Source: Amoebophrya sp. A120 (Eukaryota > Sar > Dinophyceae > Syndiniales > Amoebophryaceae). From it: a stretch of 64,000 bases of DNA. Every line of letters begins with the position of its first letter. Position 1 is the first letter of the stretch. The translations under genes and the position numbers were made by a program. The notes under the pieces are model-generated. The model saw only the letters and a program-made list of their open reading frames with translations. It made no database searches and was not told the DNA's origin. The stretch spans positions 897,386 through 961,385 of the forward strand of contig CAJINV010000016.1 of assembly GCA_905178155.1 (NCBI GenBank), read 5' to 3'. Below are positions 47,001 to 57,010 of this stretch, piece after piece.

Positions 47001-48286
47001 TGGCTGCGGTGCCTTTCTGCAATACAGAGCTGATTTGTTTACCCAAATTCAGCATCAGAAATTTCGTTTTGATATGGGGAGGGGGGATTTTTCCTTGCCA
47101 TAGTCACAAGAAAACCAGCGAAGATCTTCCTCTTCCTGAAGATGATCCTGAGCAGAACGATCATACAAACTGCGACAACGTGACGAGGCCAGAAAGCGAC
47201 CTCCAACCCCTCGGCTTTATACGGCTCGTTCTTTCCCTCAACACGCCGCAAAACCCGTTTTCCACCACCGACGTTAATGTGCTAAAACTGATATGGGAGT
47301 CGTGCACAACTCCCCGTCTTCGCCCCAGTTGCATGCACAGTACCAAGAAGTTCGCCCCTTGTATCTTCGCATGACGGGTTGTTCTTCTTGCAGCCCCAGC
47401 CGCACTGCGATTCTCTGTGGATACTTAATTTCATTATTGTCATGCAAAATTCGCATTCATTCTATCTTGCCGACGTGGTTTCTATATATCGCTGTTCTAA
47501 ACTTCACGACTAGAACATGAGGGGAAGAACGAGCAGTTCTGTGCCTTTTCATAACTGAACCACGAAATAGTGAACACGTACCTTCCTCCGGTGCTGGAAA
47601 TCTCCCCGCAGGAGCGCCAGTACGTGGAGCAGGTGAAGAGGTTCGGCCAGGCTGCGCAGAACTCCGGCGGCAGCACTTTGTCCGACTTCTTTCTAAAGTG
47701 CAAAGCCTGCAGTCGGGCCTTCACGAGCAAGCACCGCGCGATTTTGAAGGCGGTGCTGGAGAAGATGAAGCACGCGAACCCTCTGGGCTTCTTGTACAAC
47801 GAATTGCTGTCGGAAATGCAAAAGAACAAGGGGGTCCAACAGAGCGCGCTAGACCGGATCTTGCGGGAGTTGCAGGAGCAGCAGCTGATCATCCAGTCGA
47901 ACCCGGAGCAAACCGGGCAGCGGGTGAAGTTGAATGTATGCATTGCAAATATATATGTCCTCTGAGTCTGGAAAGTAGTGGGAACTAAGTTGTAGTGCTA
48001 GGTTGGCATCCTGGGAAATCTGTATTGCATAACCAACATTTGTCATGCAAAAACGCAGTTTGATGTTCTCATGCGGACTGCCTAGGAGAGAGCGCTCCGG
48101 AAAGTTGTCATGCTGGGCTCCTCCTGCATTTGGAAGCGTCATGCACATTGTAGCATCACAAGTTTCCAGACATCCAGGGATAATATTTGCACCTGATAGA
48201 ACTGCGGAACGGAGTACTTGAAGCAGAAATACGAGGAGATGCTGGAACTTTTCTCGGCCGGAGTAGACGGGGACGACGGTGACTAG
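44033..48286 (+). CDS. ORC2: ORC2-like origin recognition complex subunit
   Basis: Exons 44033-44346, 44561-44636, 44817-45936, 46203-46276, 46458-46778, 47108-47291, 47559-47936, 48204-48286 give 2,550 nt (849 residues). Five introns are introners (F, B, D, E, B), two are GT-AG. The N-terminal 280 residues are Ser-rich, then acidic. From about residue 310 NLCVSGLGSKYAMLRRFG matches the ORC2 signature YGLGSKR..L..F. Later come VKILLVVHCYE (position of the LLIHNID motif), RLVLSLNTPQNPF (position of LIASIDHxNAP) and IVNTYLPPV (position of the TTxxPY motif), and a C-terminal winged-helix-like segment, FLYNELLSEMQKNKGV. Order and spacing fit ORC2, which helps load the MCM helicase at replication origins, but the motifs are degenerate and a long acidic insert (about 350-430) separates them. 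Confidence 0.62.
44347..44555 (-). mobile_element. Introner, family F, reversed orientation
   Basis: Target duplication CGAGA at 44342-44346 and 44556-44560. It is nearly identical to the reverse complement of 19729-19938, yet both are removed as introns from + strand transcripts. Confidence 0.95.
45937..46197 (+). mobile_element. Introner, family B
   Basis: Target duplication GAAAG at 45932-45936 and 46198-46202. Removal joins Val-Arg-Lys to Glu-Trp-Pro in frame. Confidence 0.92.
46779..47102 (+). mobile_element. Introner, family D
   Basis: Target duplication GTCAC at 46774-46778 and 47103-47107. Arms AAAAATCCCCCCTCCCCATA and complement. Confidence 0.93.
47292..47553. mobile_element. Introner, diverged family E
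   Basis: Target duplication ACTGA at 47287-47291 and 47554-47558 is intact, but the arms keep only a weak match to GTGCACAACTCCCC. Removal joins Leu-Lys-Leu to Asn-His-Glu in frame. Confidence 0.85.
47937..48198 (-). mobile_element. Introner, family B, reversed and diverged
   Basis: Duplication GAATG (47932-47936) against GAACT (48199-48203), two mismatches. The left arm carries a short insertion. Phases still match. Confidence 0.82.
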
Positions 48287-49451
48287 GTGGGTCTCCGGAA
48301 GTAGAAGTTCATTTTTCTTGCTGCCCTCCTGTATCAATTTCAATGCTTATTACTACGACGCCGACCTGCAACCAGTAGTGCACCAGCACCTGAACTATTA
48401 ACTCGCAGACAACATGTAGGTTTTCTGGCGATCATGACAATCACAATGAACTTCTGCCAACATTATCATGTAGAACCGGAGGCGCGACTACTTGTTGTAG
48501 CGAGTACAATCCTCCATTTTCAAAACTTGTTTCTACCAAACATAACGAACAATGAGATCATTCGGCCTACCATTCATTTGTGTGTGTGTTCGCCCGTGGT
48601 CGTGCAGAAATGGAAATCGTCATGTTATGCATGTAGTAGATGTAGACGCATAGCAGGAGTACGAACTGCTTTTGCTTTCTGTTTTTTGTCTCGACGTCTA
48701 GATGTTGGTGTTGCAACTAGAAGGGCGGTATGTCAGCGTCCGAGTGGCAATAAAACAAAAAATGTGCAACAAGAACAACTGGTCCCTCTTCTAGTAGTCA
48801 TCCTTAAGTAGAATCGTTGTCGTGGTGGAAGATCATGGCAAGAAACACGTCTCGTCCCTCTGTTCTTGCTCGTTGCTTTTTTTCTACGGGAAGATGTTGT
48901 ACACTTGGTCCTAGAGAAGTAGATGCTCGTGCTTTATTCCTCTTCCCGTCATCATCCATCGTGCAAAACAAGCAAATCGCTTTGGTGGGCTGCTCTAGGT
49001 TAAAAATAAAAAAGCTTTGTTTCTCATCACTCAGAAGTCCTCGTTCTCGTAAAACTTGATATCCAAACCGTAGCACTTGCACTGATAAAGCTAGTACAAG
49101 TCGTACACCAAGAAAATAACCGTCCACACCACCCTACTTCTCTTCTTCACATTGTGACAAGAGAATGAAAAGGGAAAGGCGTCTTTCGTGAAAGTTGATT
49201 AAGGCTATAATATGCTTCGCTGTGTGAATGTGATGTTACAACTCAAAAATGAAAACCCATGACGGTCGTCTGCAAAGTTTTTTTTTCCAAGAACGGAAAG
49301 GGTCAGTCAGAACTCCAATTCCAGCCCCGGGAGGGATCTGAAGTTGATACTATATACACGAGTTTTAAGTCGTCCTGCTGCTGCTCCTGCACATATTGAT
49401 TAGAAATCAAATTTACGTCCGCAGAAAAAAAACCCACACACAATAAAAACC
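48287..49451. other. Intergenic stretch, nothing recognised
   Basis: No introner and no supported coding frame. Confidence 0.5.
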
Positions 49452-50743
49452 ATGTCTCGCAACCCGGAGCGCACCTGGGTCAGGCGGTCGGAGTCCGCAC
49501 CACGTGCGTTGACGAAGCCACCAGGCGCCACGATGGATGCCGGCATGGGGCAGATAGTGTGGCAGGCCCCGTGTCTCGTGAACTTCCAACCGTGCCAGGG
49601 TGGAGACAGACCGAAGATAGGTACTTATTGAAATGCAGACATTGACATCAACATACACAGAATGCGCAATTTTGGTTTTGCACAATTGCATGCTGTTGCC
49701 ATTTAGTACTTACTGCCTCGCACTGAATGAAGTAGTCCTCATGCCGGTTCACCACGGATCGTCATGTGTGCCTGTGCAACGCTCGCTCCTCCGCCCTCGT
49801 ATCACCAGTTTTGGGATCTTGTTGAATAGGTGAAGTGATCATACAAATCAATGCCAGCAACATCACCAAGTACTTCATGTTAAGTTATAATCAGGTCGTG
49901 ATCTGTTCGGCTCCGTGACGAATCCATACCAGTTTGACAAGACTTTTGTCAACCGAGTGGACAATTTTAAGAAGCGAATTGCGGAAAAAATGGAAATGGA
50001 CGTCGAGACCGAAGCCCCAAGCAGCAGCAGGAGTTCAGGTAGTTACAGAGTTTTCATGCGGGATGTGCAAGCAGCACAGATTTGTCATGCACTTTGTGTG
50101 TCGTAAATGCTAATGCAAAAACCAAAAAGTGTGCATTGTAATACGATGAAATTTCCCACTAAAATCAGGTTCCTCCTCCGTCCCCGAGCGTCAGTACTCC
50201 GTCCGGAGATCACAAAGCTTCGAGTACACCAACCGAACACCCTTTACCGTGCATGCCCAGTCAAGTCCTAACCTGGTGATCAATATCGCCAGAAACAAAC
50301 CGGGATACATGGGGTATAAAATTCAGTATAGGATCATTTCTATTTCTTTCAGTTTCACGCTATTGCTCATGTGAATTCACGCGGCAAGCAGGGAACAGTG
50401 AGTACTAATTACATTTGTAGTTTGCTGGAACTTGAGATAAATGCAGTAGAAGGGGTGCTGGCGTGTCCATGATGCAGCTCTCTCTCCCGTTTTTTTCATG
50501 GTTATCTTTTGCAATCAATAGAATTCGAATTCCAACCTTTACTTATTTATCAGGTATATTCCCGGTGAGAAAGCAGAAAACGTTCACGGTCGCATCTGGG
50601 CGAAGATGGTGTCCGATTGCGCACACCTTCGCGGCCCAGCAAAATCCCAGCCGTGGGACGGAGCGCGGGGTATGCTGCCCCTGCCAACGCCCTACCCGGA
50701 ACTGCGGCACCACCCGACGCACTGGCTCGGGAACGGGTATTAG
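49452..50743 (+). CDS. Probable ciliary microtubule-associated protein, 215 residues
   Basis: Exons 49452-49620, 49895-50038, 50169-50313 and 50554-50743 total 648 nt; all three introns are GT-AG. The rebuilt segment KPGYMGYIPGEKAENVHG resembles the G-Y-x-G-[YFH]-[IV]-P-G motif of FAM166/CIMIP2-type proteins, which line ciliary doublet microtubules; the Asn-Val-His/Phe-Gly that follows is also usual in protist members. Upstream are Ser/Arg-rich segments (ERQYSVRRSQSFEYTNRTPF), and the C-terminus is Pro/His-rich. The exact subfamily is uncertain. The neighbour at 52190 also looks ciliary. Confidence 0.65.
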
Positions 50744-52189
50744 GAACCATGTAGGACTTCTGTAGAAAAAAACAAAAAATCCTCGCCGTGGTGCGAAGAC
50801 AAAGAGCTTTTTTCCAAAAAGCATTTATTTTCATCGGGGGCGAAAGCTTTTACCGAAGCGAAGTCAGAAACGTCAGTAGAGATGAAACACAGGGTACGAA
50901 GTATCGGATGAGTGACTGAGTCATTTCCGCGGAGAAAATAACACTACAACCAGTTCAAAAATATTATGTCAAGTAAAACACGGCACTGCGGTGCGATTTC
51001 TTCAATCATGTCAGGTTAATATTTCAATAGGTTCAACAGACAAGTAAATATAGGTTCATAAGGATTCCAATAGGTTCAGACTTTATAGGTTCATCATTGT
51101 GACTTGTCCTTAGGTCGATTTCATGTTCAGACGAGAAGTTTTGTTGCTTTCATGTACGCTATTTTGTAAAATTTGGTTTCGATAAAAACCGCAATTTCAT
51201 GGGCAAAATGTATTGCGAAGCGCAACAAGCGCGTTTCTGGCCGGAACATCGAACACCCGCTACTTTTTTGTTTACTACATGGATAGCTGCTCCCATACTT
51301 TTCCAAAATGTACATTACTTTTGTGCTGCTACTTCTTGAATCATTGCACGCGCGGCCCTCAGCTCGTCGTCGTGTAGAAGTACTTCATAAGTGCTTTACC
51401 CTTGTTACTTATTCAATTTTGCTTTTGCTCGCTTGACGAGGTTTATACAGATGCACTTCACCACCTCGCAGCTGCCACAAGGTCGACAACGCATTTCTCC
51501 TTCCCAGGAGATCGCGTTGACCGCCTGTTGACAGGGATGAATCTGTTATTTCTCAAGCAAGTTTTTGTTTTTTCTACCGGTCAGCGATGAGAAAAAGAAG
51601 CAAGAGCTGGGCACGAAGATCTGGACGATTGTGTACCGCGCATCTTCCGCACGTAGCTTGCGAGCAGCTTTGATCATGTCTGAGTCTGTTTGATGCAGCT
51701 ACAACCGGGTCGTCCTCGTCATCTATCAGCTATAAAGATGGGTATCGTAAGACTAAGAGCGAGTATCGATAGTCAAGAATCAAGTACGTGATATTATCAA
51801 AGAGAGTCGTTCTCTACGTCGTCCTTGAAGTAGGTGGGAATCCGTGCGCAGAACTACTGAAGAATCATGGGTGTGAGAGAAGATTTCGTACTAGCATTTG
51901 TCACCGGAAGTAGATTTTTCTGGGAGGGGATTCTCACGTCGTAAGAAAAACTTCTGGTCGTCCCAATACCGGCGCATTGCTTCTCGTCTAGTGCTTTGAA
52001 TTCTACTATTGCACAGGACCCAACTCCATTTGTACGTAGTATCTGTTACCTGCTTATCCCCCGGAGGGACAACGAGCCAGCCCCTGGAAATACAAAAACA
52101 GGAGGACAGAATTGTACGTTGTTTTTTTGTTGAGCCTGAGAAGTCATCTGTAGTTCATCGTTGCCTAAGGCCACCCTCCTCCGCCCAGG
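50744..52189. other. Intergenic stretch with a short dispersed repeat
   Basis: Between 51028 and 51093 the octamer TAGGTTCA occurs four times. Otherwise nothing recognised. Confidence 0.55.
51028..51093. repeat. Four copies of TAGGTTCA
   Basis: Irregularly spaced direct repeats of one octamer in A+T-rich intergenic DNA. Confidence 0.8.
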
Positions 52190-53097
52190 ATGCCGAAGGA
52201 GGTGAATATGGTAAACGAGATGAAGCTATGCTGTGCAAAAGTATCGTACTAGTATGAATTGCATTACAAACTGGCTCAGCATTACAAAGGTAATTTGTAA
52301 TGCGGATTTCCCTTGATTATTAGATTTGTAATGCATGACTGCGATTAGTACGAGTGCGATACTTTTGCAGTGCATAGAAGCTCTGGAAAGACAGGGTAGA
52401 CGGTGAGCTCAACTCCGCAGCCGAGTGGGAAGCGAACTGGGGCTTTTTGAAGGCAGAGAAGAAAGTGGAAGCGCCACCAGAAGGTATGATCATCATGATG
52501 TTGATAAGAAGTAGAACCGAAACCGACCTTGTCACGGCCCTGTCTTGGCACCACGACAGCAACTATGAACAGAAGCAAATGTATACCCAAACACTACTAT
52601 CAGGTAAATTTAGTGTCGAAAGACCACCCGCCCCCGCTTCCCCAAAGCCATCGGTAACGGGCGAAGATGCGGTGGAGCTGACCGCGAAACTGAGGTATAC
52701 CATCAATCGCGGAAAAACGCCGAAGGAAATCCAGGCCAGACCATTGACAACATCGCAGGTATGGACTTATTCTACAAACGACCCCCTCTGAATTTCTATG
52801 GTACGGAAACGCATGTTGTTCCCTTCCGTTTTCGTTCATGTTATGGTCAAGCAGGTCATTCTATTTCTATCCCGAAAGGAATTTCCCGGGCACGACATGT
52901 GTATTTGACGTTCATTCGCATCACCTCTTGATCCTGAAGCAAAAAATGATAAAGAAAGTAGGACGCAAATCTGTATCTGCAATGAAAAAAATCGCACCAT
53001 TGCACAAAATCAGGAATTGGGCTGGAGGCCGCCGATCGAACTGTTTGGGCGGGGCGACAATGGTGTCAAGCGGGACCCCGGAATTTGGCCGCAGTAG
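52190..53097 (+). CDS. CFAP144/FAM183-like ciliary protein, 125 residues
   Basis: Exons 52190-52226, 52382-52483, 52604-52758 and 53014-53097 total 378 nt. The first intron is a family A introner; the others are GT-AG. The protein starts MPKEVNMVNEMKLWKDRVDG and continues AEWEANWGFLK. After a Pro-rich linker it has LTTSQELGWRPPIELFG. The NWGFL segment and the S-[NQ]-Q-E-x-G-W motif are the recognisable marks of the FAM183/CFAP144 family of doublet-microtubule inner proteins, and the length (about 125-135) fits. The family call rests on short motifs remembered from the family. Confidence 0.62.
52227..52376 (+). mobile_element. Introner, family A
   Basis: Target duplication GAAGC at 52222-52226 and 52377-52381. 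Arms GCAAAAGTATCGTACT and complement. Removal joins Glu-Met-Lys to Leu-Trp-Lys. Confidence 0.93.
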
Positions 53098-53941
53098 GGT
53101 CTTCCTCTGAGGGGAGCAAGAGAATGTGTCAATGAAAATAATTCTTCACAACAATAAAATCAAGGCCTTCACCGCCACGGTTTCTTCAACTACAACACTG
53201 TTTGTTACAAAGCGAGACTCACTAAAAACATCTGTCAACTGTCACCAAGGTTCAATATTACACGAAATACGTCAACACTTAAAGTTCACTGTTACACTAC
53301 ACTCAGAAATGTCACGGCAGATCTTCTGATGACAGGAAAAAATGCGTTGCGAAAGATTGAGGTTGAATGTCAAATAGCCGGTCCTTGATGGACTTTTGTT
53401 AATGTTTGGGAAAATGTATGCAATGTCGATGTTGAGCTTGCGGAACAGAAGCACTTGTTAAAAAAAAAGTACCATCACCAGACGCTTTTTGCAATTCCAA
53501 TTTGGTCGTCCCATGATCCTGGCGTTCCATTTTTTACCTCGGCATCATGCCTTCTATTGCGCTGCCTCTGTTTCGTCTTCGCTGCGTCGTTGAATATGCT
53601 TTTGCTACGGGAATTATAGTACGTCGCATGCCCCCTTTAAGTGTAGGAGAGAAGCTGGTGCGCCGTTGTCGTGTTTCTTTCTATTCGCATCTCTTTTGAA
53701 TTCGTACGCCAGCAGTTCGTGGTCGTGGAAACAGGGTTCTTTGGGCCAGGGAGTGACCGAGAAGCGAAGACAAGGCCGCCGCGATTTTGAGAGAACAGGA
53801 TTGGTGAACCTATGTCAATGAAGACTTTTCTTTTGCTAGAAGTACGAGTTCTCATGCAGCTACGTACTGTCAGCAGCCGCCGGCGCGACCGCGAGCCCGA
53901 GCGCCTCAACGAACAATCTCACGCTGGAGGCGAAAGAAGAT
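53098..53941. other. Spacer before the sulfhydrylase-tail gene
   Basis: No supported coding frame. A short open segment near 53870-53950 (ASPSASTNNLTLEAKEDV in one frame) could be an upstream exon of the next gene. Confidence 0.45.
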
Positions 53942-55146
53942 GTGAATCAACCTTGTTTACTTCTGCTTCTCAATACAATTACTTTCGTCTGTAGTAGGGG
54001 AGAGACGCCGTTCCCCGCCAGGGCGGGAGATCTTGTGGTAGTTACCATCGAGGACCGCTGCTGTCCTTGCAGTCGCTACTGTTTTTCCTTCCGCTCGTTT
54101 AAATCTGAAGTATTCGTATCTAAAATGTATGTAATCAGCAGTTTTACCCTCAAGCCTGACTGCATGATGGGCGGTGAACAACTTTGCCCACTAGGAGCGC
54201 TTCGTCGACGGCGTAGGCGATCGAACAACCTTTCCGCGATTTTTTTCCTCTTCGCAAGAAGCGGGCCTGGTTTTTGTAACTTTTTGTGGCTGCAACAAGC
54301 TCGGAGCACCACCACGACAGCATCCAGTTCATCTTCATCGTCTGAAGTTGTACAACCGGCTACTCCGCCGCCGGCGAAGAACTTATTTTTCGAACAGCAA
54401 GAAGTAGAGCTCGAGCACGACGCGCAGCCGGACTTTGTCTCGTCTTCGTTCCTGCGAGAAGAGGACGCCGGCGCAGATGAGCTGCGACAGGTGCCACAAA
54501 AAGCAGTCCAGAAAACAAGCACGACCGCTGCAGGATATGAAACTACTGCTCCCCAGGCAATGGTAGATCACAACGACCTCCCGGAAAGTAGAACGGACAC
54601 TTTTACATTTGATATGAAGGGCGGCGAGCAGGCGGGCATGAAATTCCAGGACAGTGTCAAGATCGCCTCGAACCTGGCCAATGTCGGCGACGCCAAGATA
54701 TCCTGAGTAAAAACGTCCCCACCCCAGAGTCAAGTTGGGATTTTGGCAAGACAAATCGAGCATCTTTGGGACTCACGCATGACAAGTTTGGCTGCGCAGT
54801 GTAGTCGTGCCTAGCTAGTTCAAACGCATCACAGATCCAGTCTGTCATCCTGATTAGCGCATGACAGATTCCCAAACGCCACTAGGTAATTCCTCTCCTG
54901 GAGAGCCGCATGACACACATTCTGAGCCTGCAGATCCGCATGACAGCTATGGGGTGGGGATGTTTTTACATATGATACAAGACCGTGCTGATTCACTCCT
55001 GGTCGACGACGCATTCGCAATTGACGGAAGAGCAGCGGATCTCGGCGGGCGTCAAGCCGGAGTCGATTCGTGTTTCGGTCGGGTTCGAAGATTTGGAAGA
55101 CCTGAAGCAAGACTTCAAGCAGGCCCTGCTCGCGAGTCAGAAGTAA
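53942..55146 (+). CDS. ORF ending in the C-terminus of an O-acetylhomoserine sulfhydrylase; catalytic domain missing
   Basis: A long open frame 53942-54698 joins exon 54983-55146 (TAA) after removal of a family C introner. The last 95 residues match the C-terminal subdomain of Cys/Met-metabolism PLP enzymes of the O-acetylhomoserine sulfhydrylase type: FTFDMKGGEQAGMKF, then IASNLANVGDAK, VLIHSWSTTHSQLTEEQ, and ESIRVSVGFEDLEDL. The roughly 300-residue PLP-binding domain with its catalytic lysine is nowhere upstream. Instead there is a Ser- and Glu-rich stretch and, before it, a Cys-rich region of doubtful coding status. Possible starts are ATGs at 54125 and 54167. It may be a truncated pseudogene, a fusion of the tail to an unrelated protein, or the 3' end of a rearranged gene. 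The frame across the tail and the introner junction is intact. Confidence 0.6.
54699..54977 (-). mobile_element. Introner, family C, reversed orientation
   Basis: Target duplication CAAGA at 54694-54698 and 54978-54982. The interior matches the reverse complement of 20052-20335. Removal rebuilds the conserved Val-Gly-Asp-Ala-Lys-Thr. Confidence 0.93.
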
Positions 55147-57010
55147 AAGTTTTGCTGGTTCTTGTGACCATTTTTCTGTACTACGCTTACGCATAAGATG
55201 AACCGCGTGGAACTACTTACGTGGAGACGAGCTCGAGTGTTTTTAGCTGCACTTGTTTCGATTTGCTACGTTAGAATTAGATTTCCAAGGCGTCTACAGC
55301 ATCTCGAAACCAGGATCCACGAGGATTTCTCGTTGGAAAAGTATTGACTTTTTGTTTTGTAATTGTAAGAACTACTTAGTAGTTTTTGCCACAGCCATCT
55401 TCAGCGATGAAAAGATGAGATAGAGAATGTGAAGCATGAGGTTAAGGGCACGTTATTGGTGCTCTAGATTACATTCTGAATCGATGGCAATTTTCATGAT
55501 ATTCTGTTCTCATTTTTGTCGTAACCTGCACCAGAAAATTAGATAATCGTGACGCAAGGAAGCGGATGCACTTTTTACATTGAAAATCTTCAGAGATCGA
55601 GACATCAACATACATCATGAGTTACACAACGTCTCTACGCGTAGCATGCCAACATAGTAAACATGCGGCTCGCTCTCGCAGCTAGGAGTGTCAAGCCGTT
55701 TTTTTCGAAATCGTGTGTAATTATAGTTTGCCGGCCTGCCGTGTACGTAGTTTATTCAAACTTGCACTTTATTTTCACGTGAATCGAAACCAGCACCGTA
55801 CGACAGTGGTATAATGCATAGTTGTATGGCTGCTCGCGATGTTGATAAATCACAGCCATTTCATCTTGTTGGTTTTGATTCCGAATTATCATTTGTTGCC
55901 GTACCAGCGCACCATGATATTTTACTTCGCTAATACTAGCACTATGTCTCTATTTGATGCACATCAGAAATCCTGAAATCGTTTTTGGAATTTGAAGAAA
56001 AAATGATTTCGAGTTGTTGTATGCACCAGTAGTGATTGGAATTGACAGCCTTCTAAACGACCTCGTCTCGCTGGAATGCCAACATACGAATGTTTTTAAG
56101 TATGTTTACACTAAAGCAAGGCTAAGTGGCGAGGATCATCAGAAATTGAGTATTGCGCCGCACTTTGAAGAATTCATTGCACCTGTACTTGGAGGAGGCT
56201 CGTCTTGCATCTTTTATCTCGAAGACCACAGGAGTAGCACATAGTTTCACGCATAACGGACCGCGCTACACATGTCCAGCACAAACTTTTGGTTTTGCGA
56301 CAAGAAGCATCTATTAAACAGTCTCTGGAAAACGTTGGAAGATGCCATATTTTCTCCCTTTGCCGTCGTTGCATGGCACTTTTTGTTTCGATTCAAGAAC
56401 CGGCCTCAAGAATGTTCTCCGAAAGAGACCACAGACCTCGGTACGACCCTATAATTGGAGAAGCACTCAGCAACACGTCCGCAGCTCGACGTCGGCAAAG
56501 CGTGTTTTTTTGCGATTCCGTTTCATCTGCGTTCCTGCTGCAGCGCCGGAGTTGAGTAAGTTCGCCGGATCACCCTGTGCTTATCTACTTCTCGTGCTCT
56601 TGGTAGTATGGTGTAGAAGGTGTGTTACATTTGGATCATCAAGATCATCGCGCGGCTCCTAAACCTTACGGCTCTACAACTCGTCACGCGCCGTTGATTG
56701 GTAACTTGTGGGCCAATTTCTGGGATCACATATTTAGATTGACGACACATCAAGACTGGTTCTTGCAACTGTCTTCTTCTTGCGGTACTTTTCTGTTGCA
56801 GTGTCCACCGCTGGCGCAGTCGTGCTGGAACGAAAAATCAGAATTAGAAATCTTTGCCGGACATTTATTTTTGTAACGAGAACGCGAAGGAAGATGATGC
56901 ATCTCTTTCTCGTCCTCCAAATTGCAAGTAGGCATTGGAGATGATCATTACAGCGACCTAGCGCAACTTCACCCACTTCTCCTGCTGCGTACTATAGGAA
57001 TCAGGCGAAG
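55147..57010. other. Intergenic stretch, no gene supported
   Basis: A+T-rich to 56000, then several open frames of 60-100 codons without motifs (56014-56662). Nothing convincing. Confidence 0.5.

Noticed and set aside
54592-54616. Sequence ACACTTTTACATTTGATATG resembling the right end of a family B introner
   Set aside because: It encodes the conserved TFTFDMK of the sulfhydrylase tail, has no matching left arm or duplication, and is best explained as chance.
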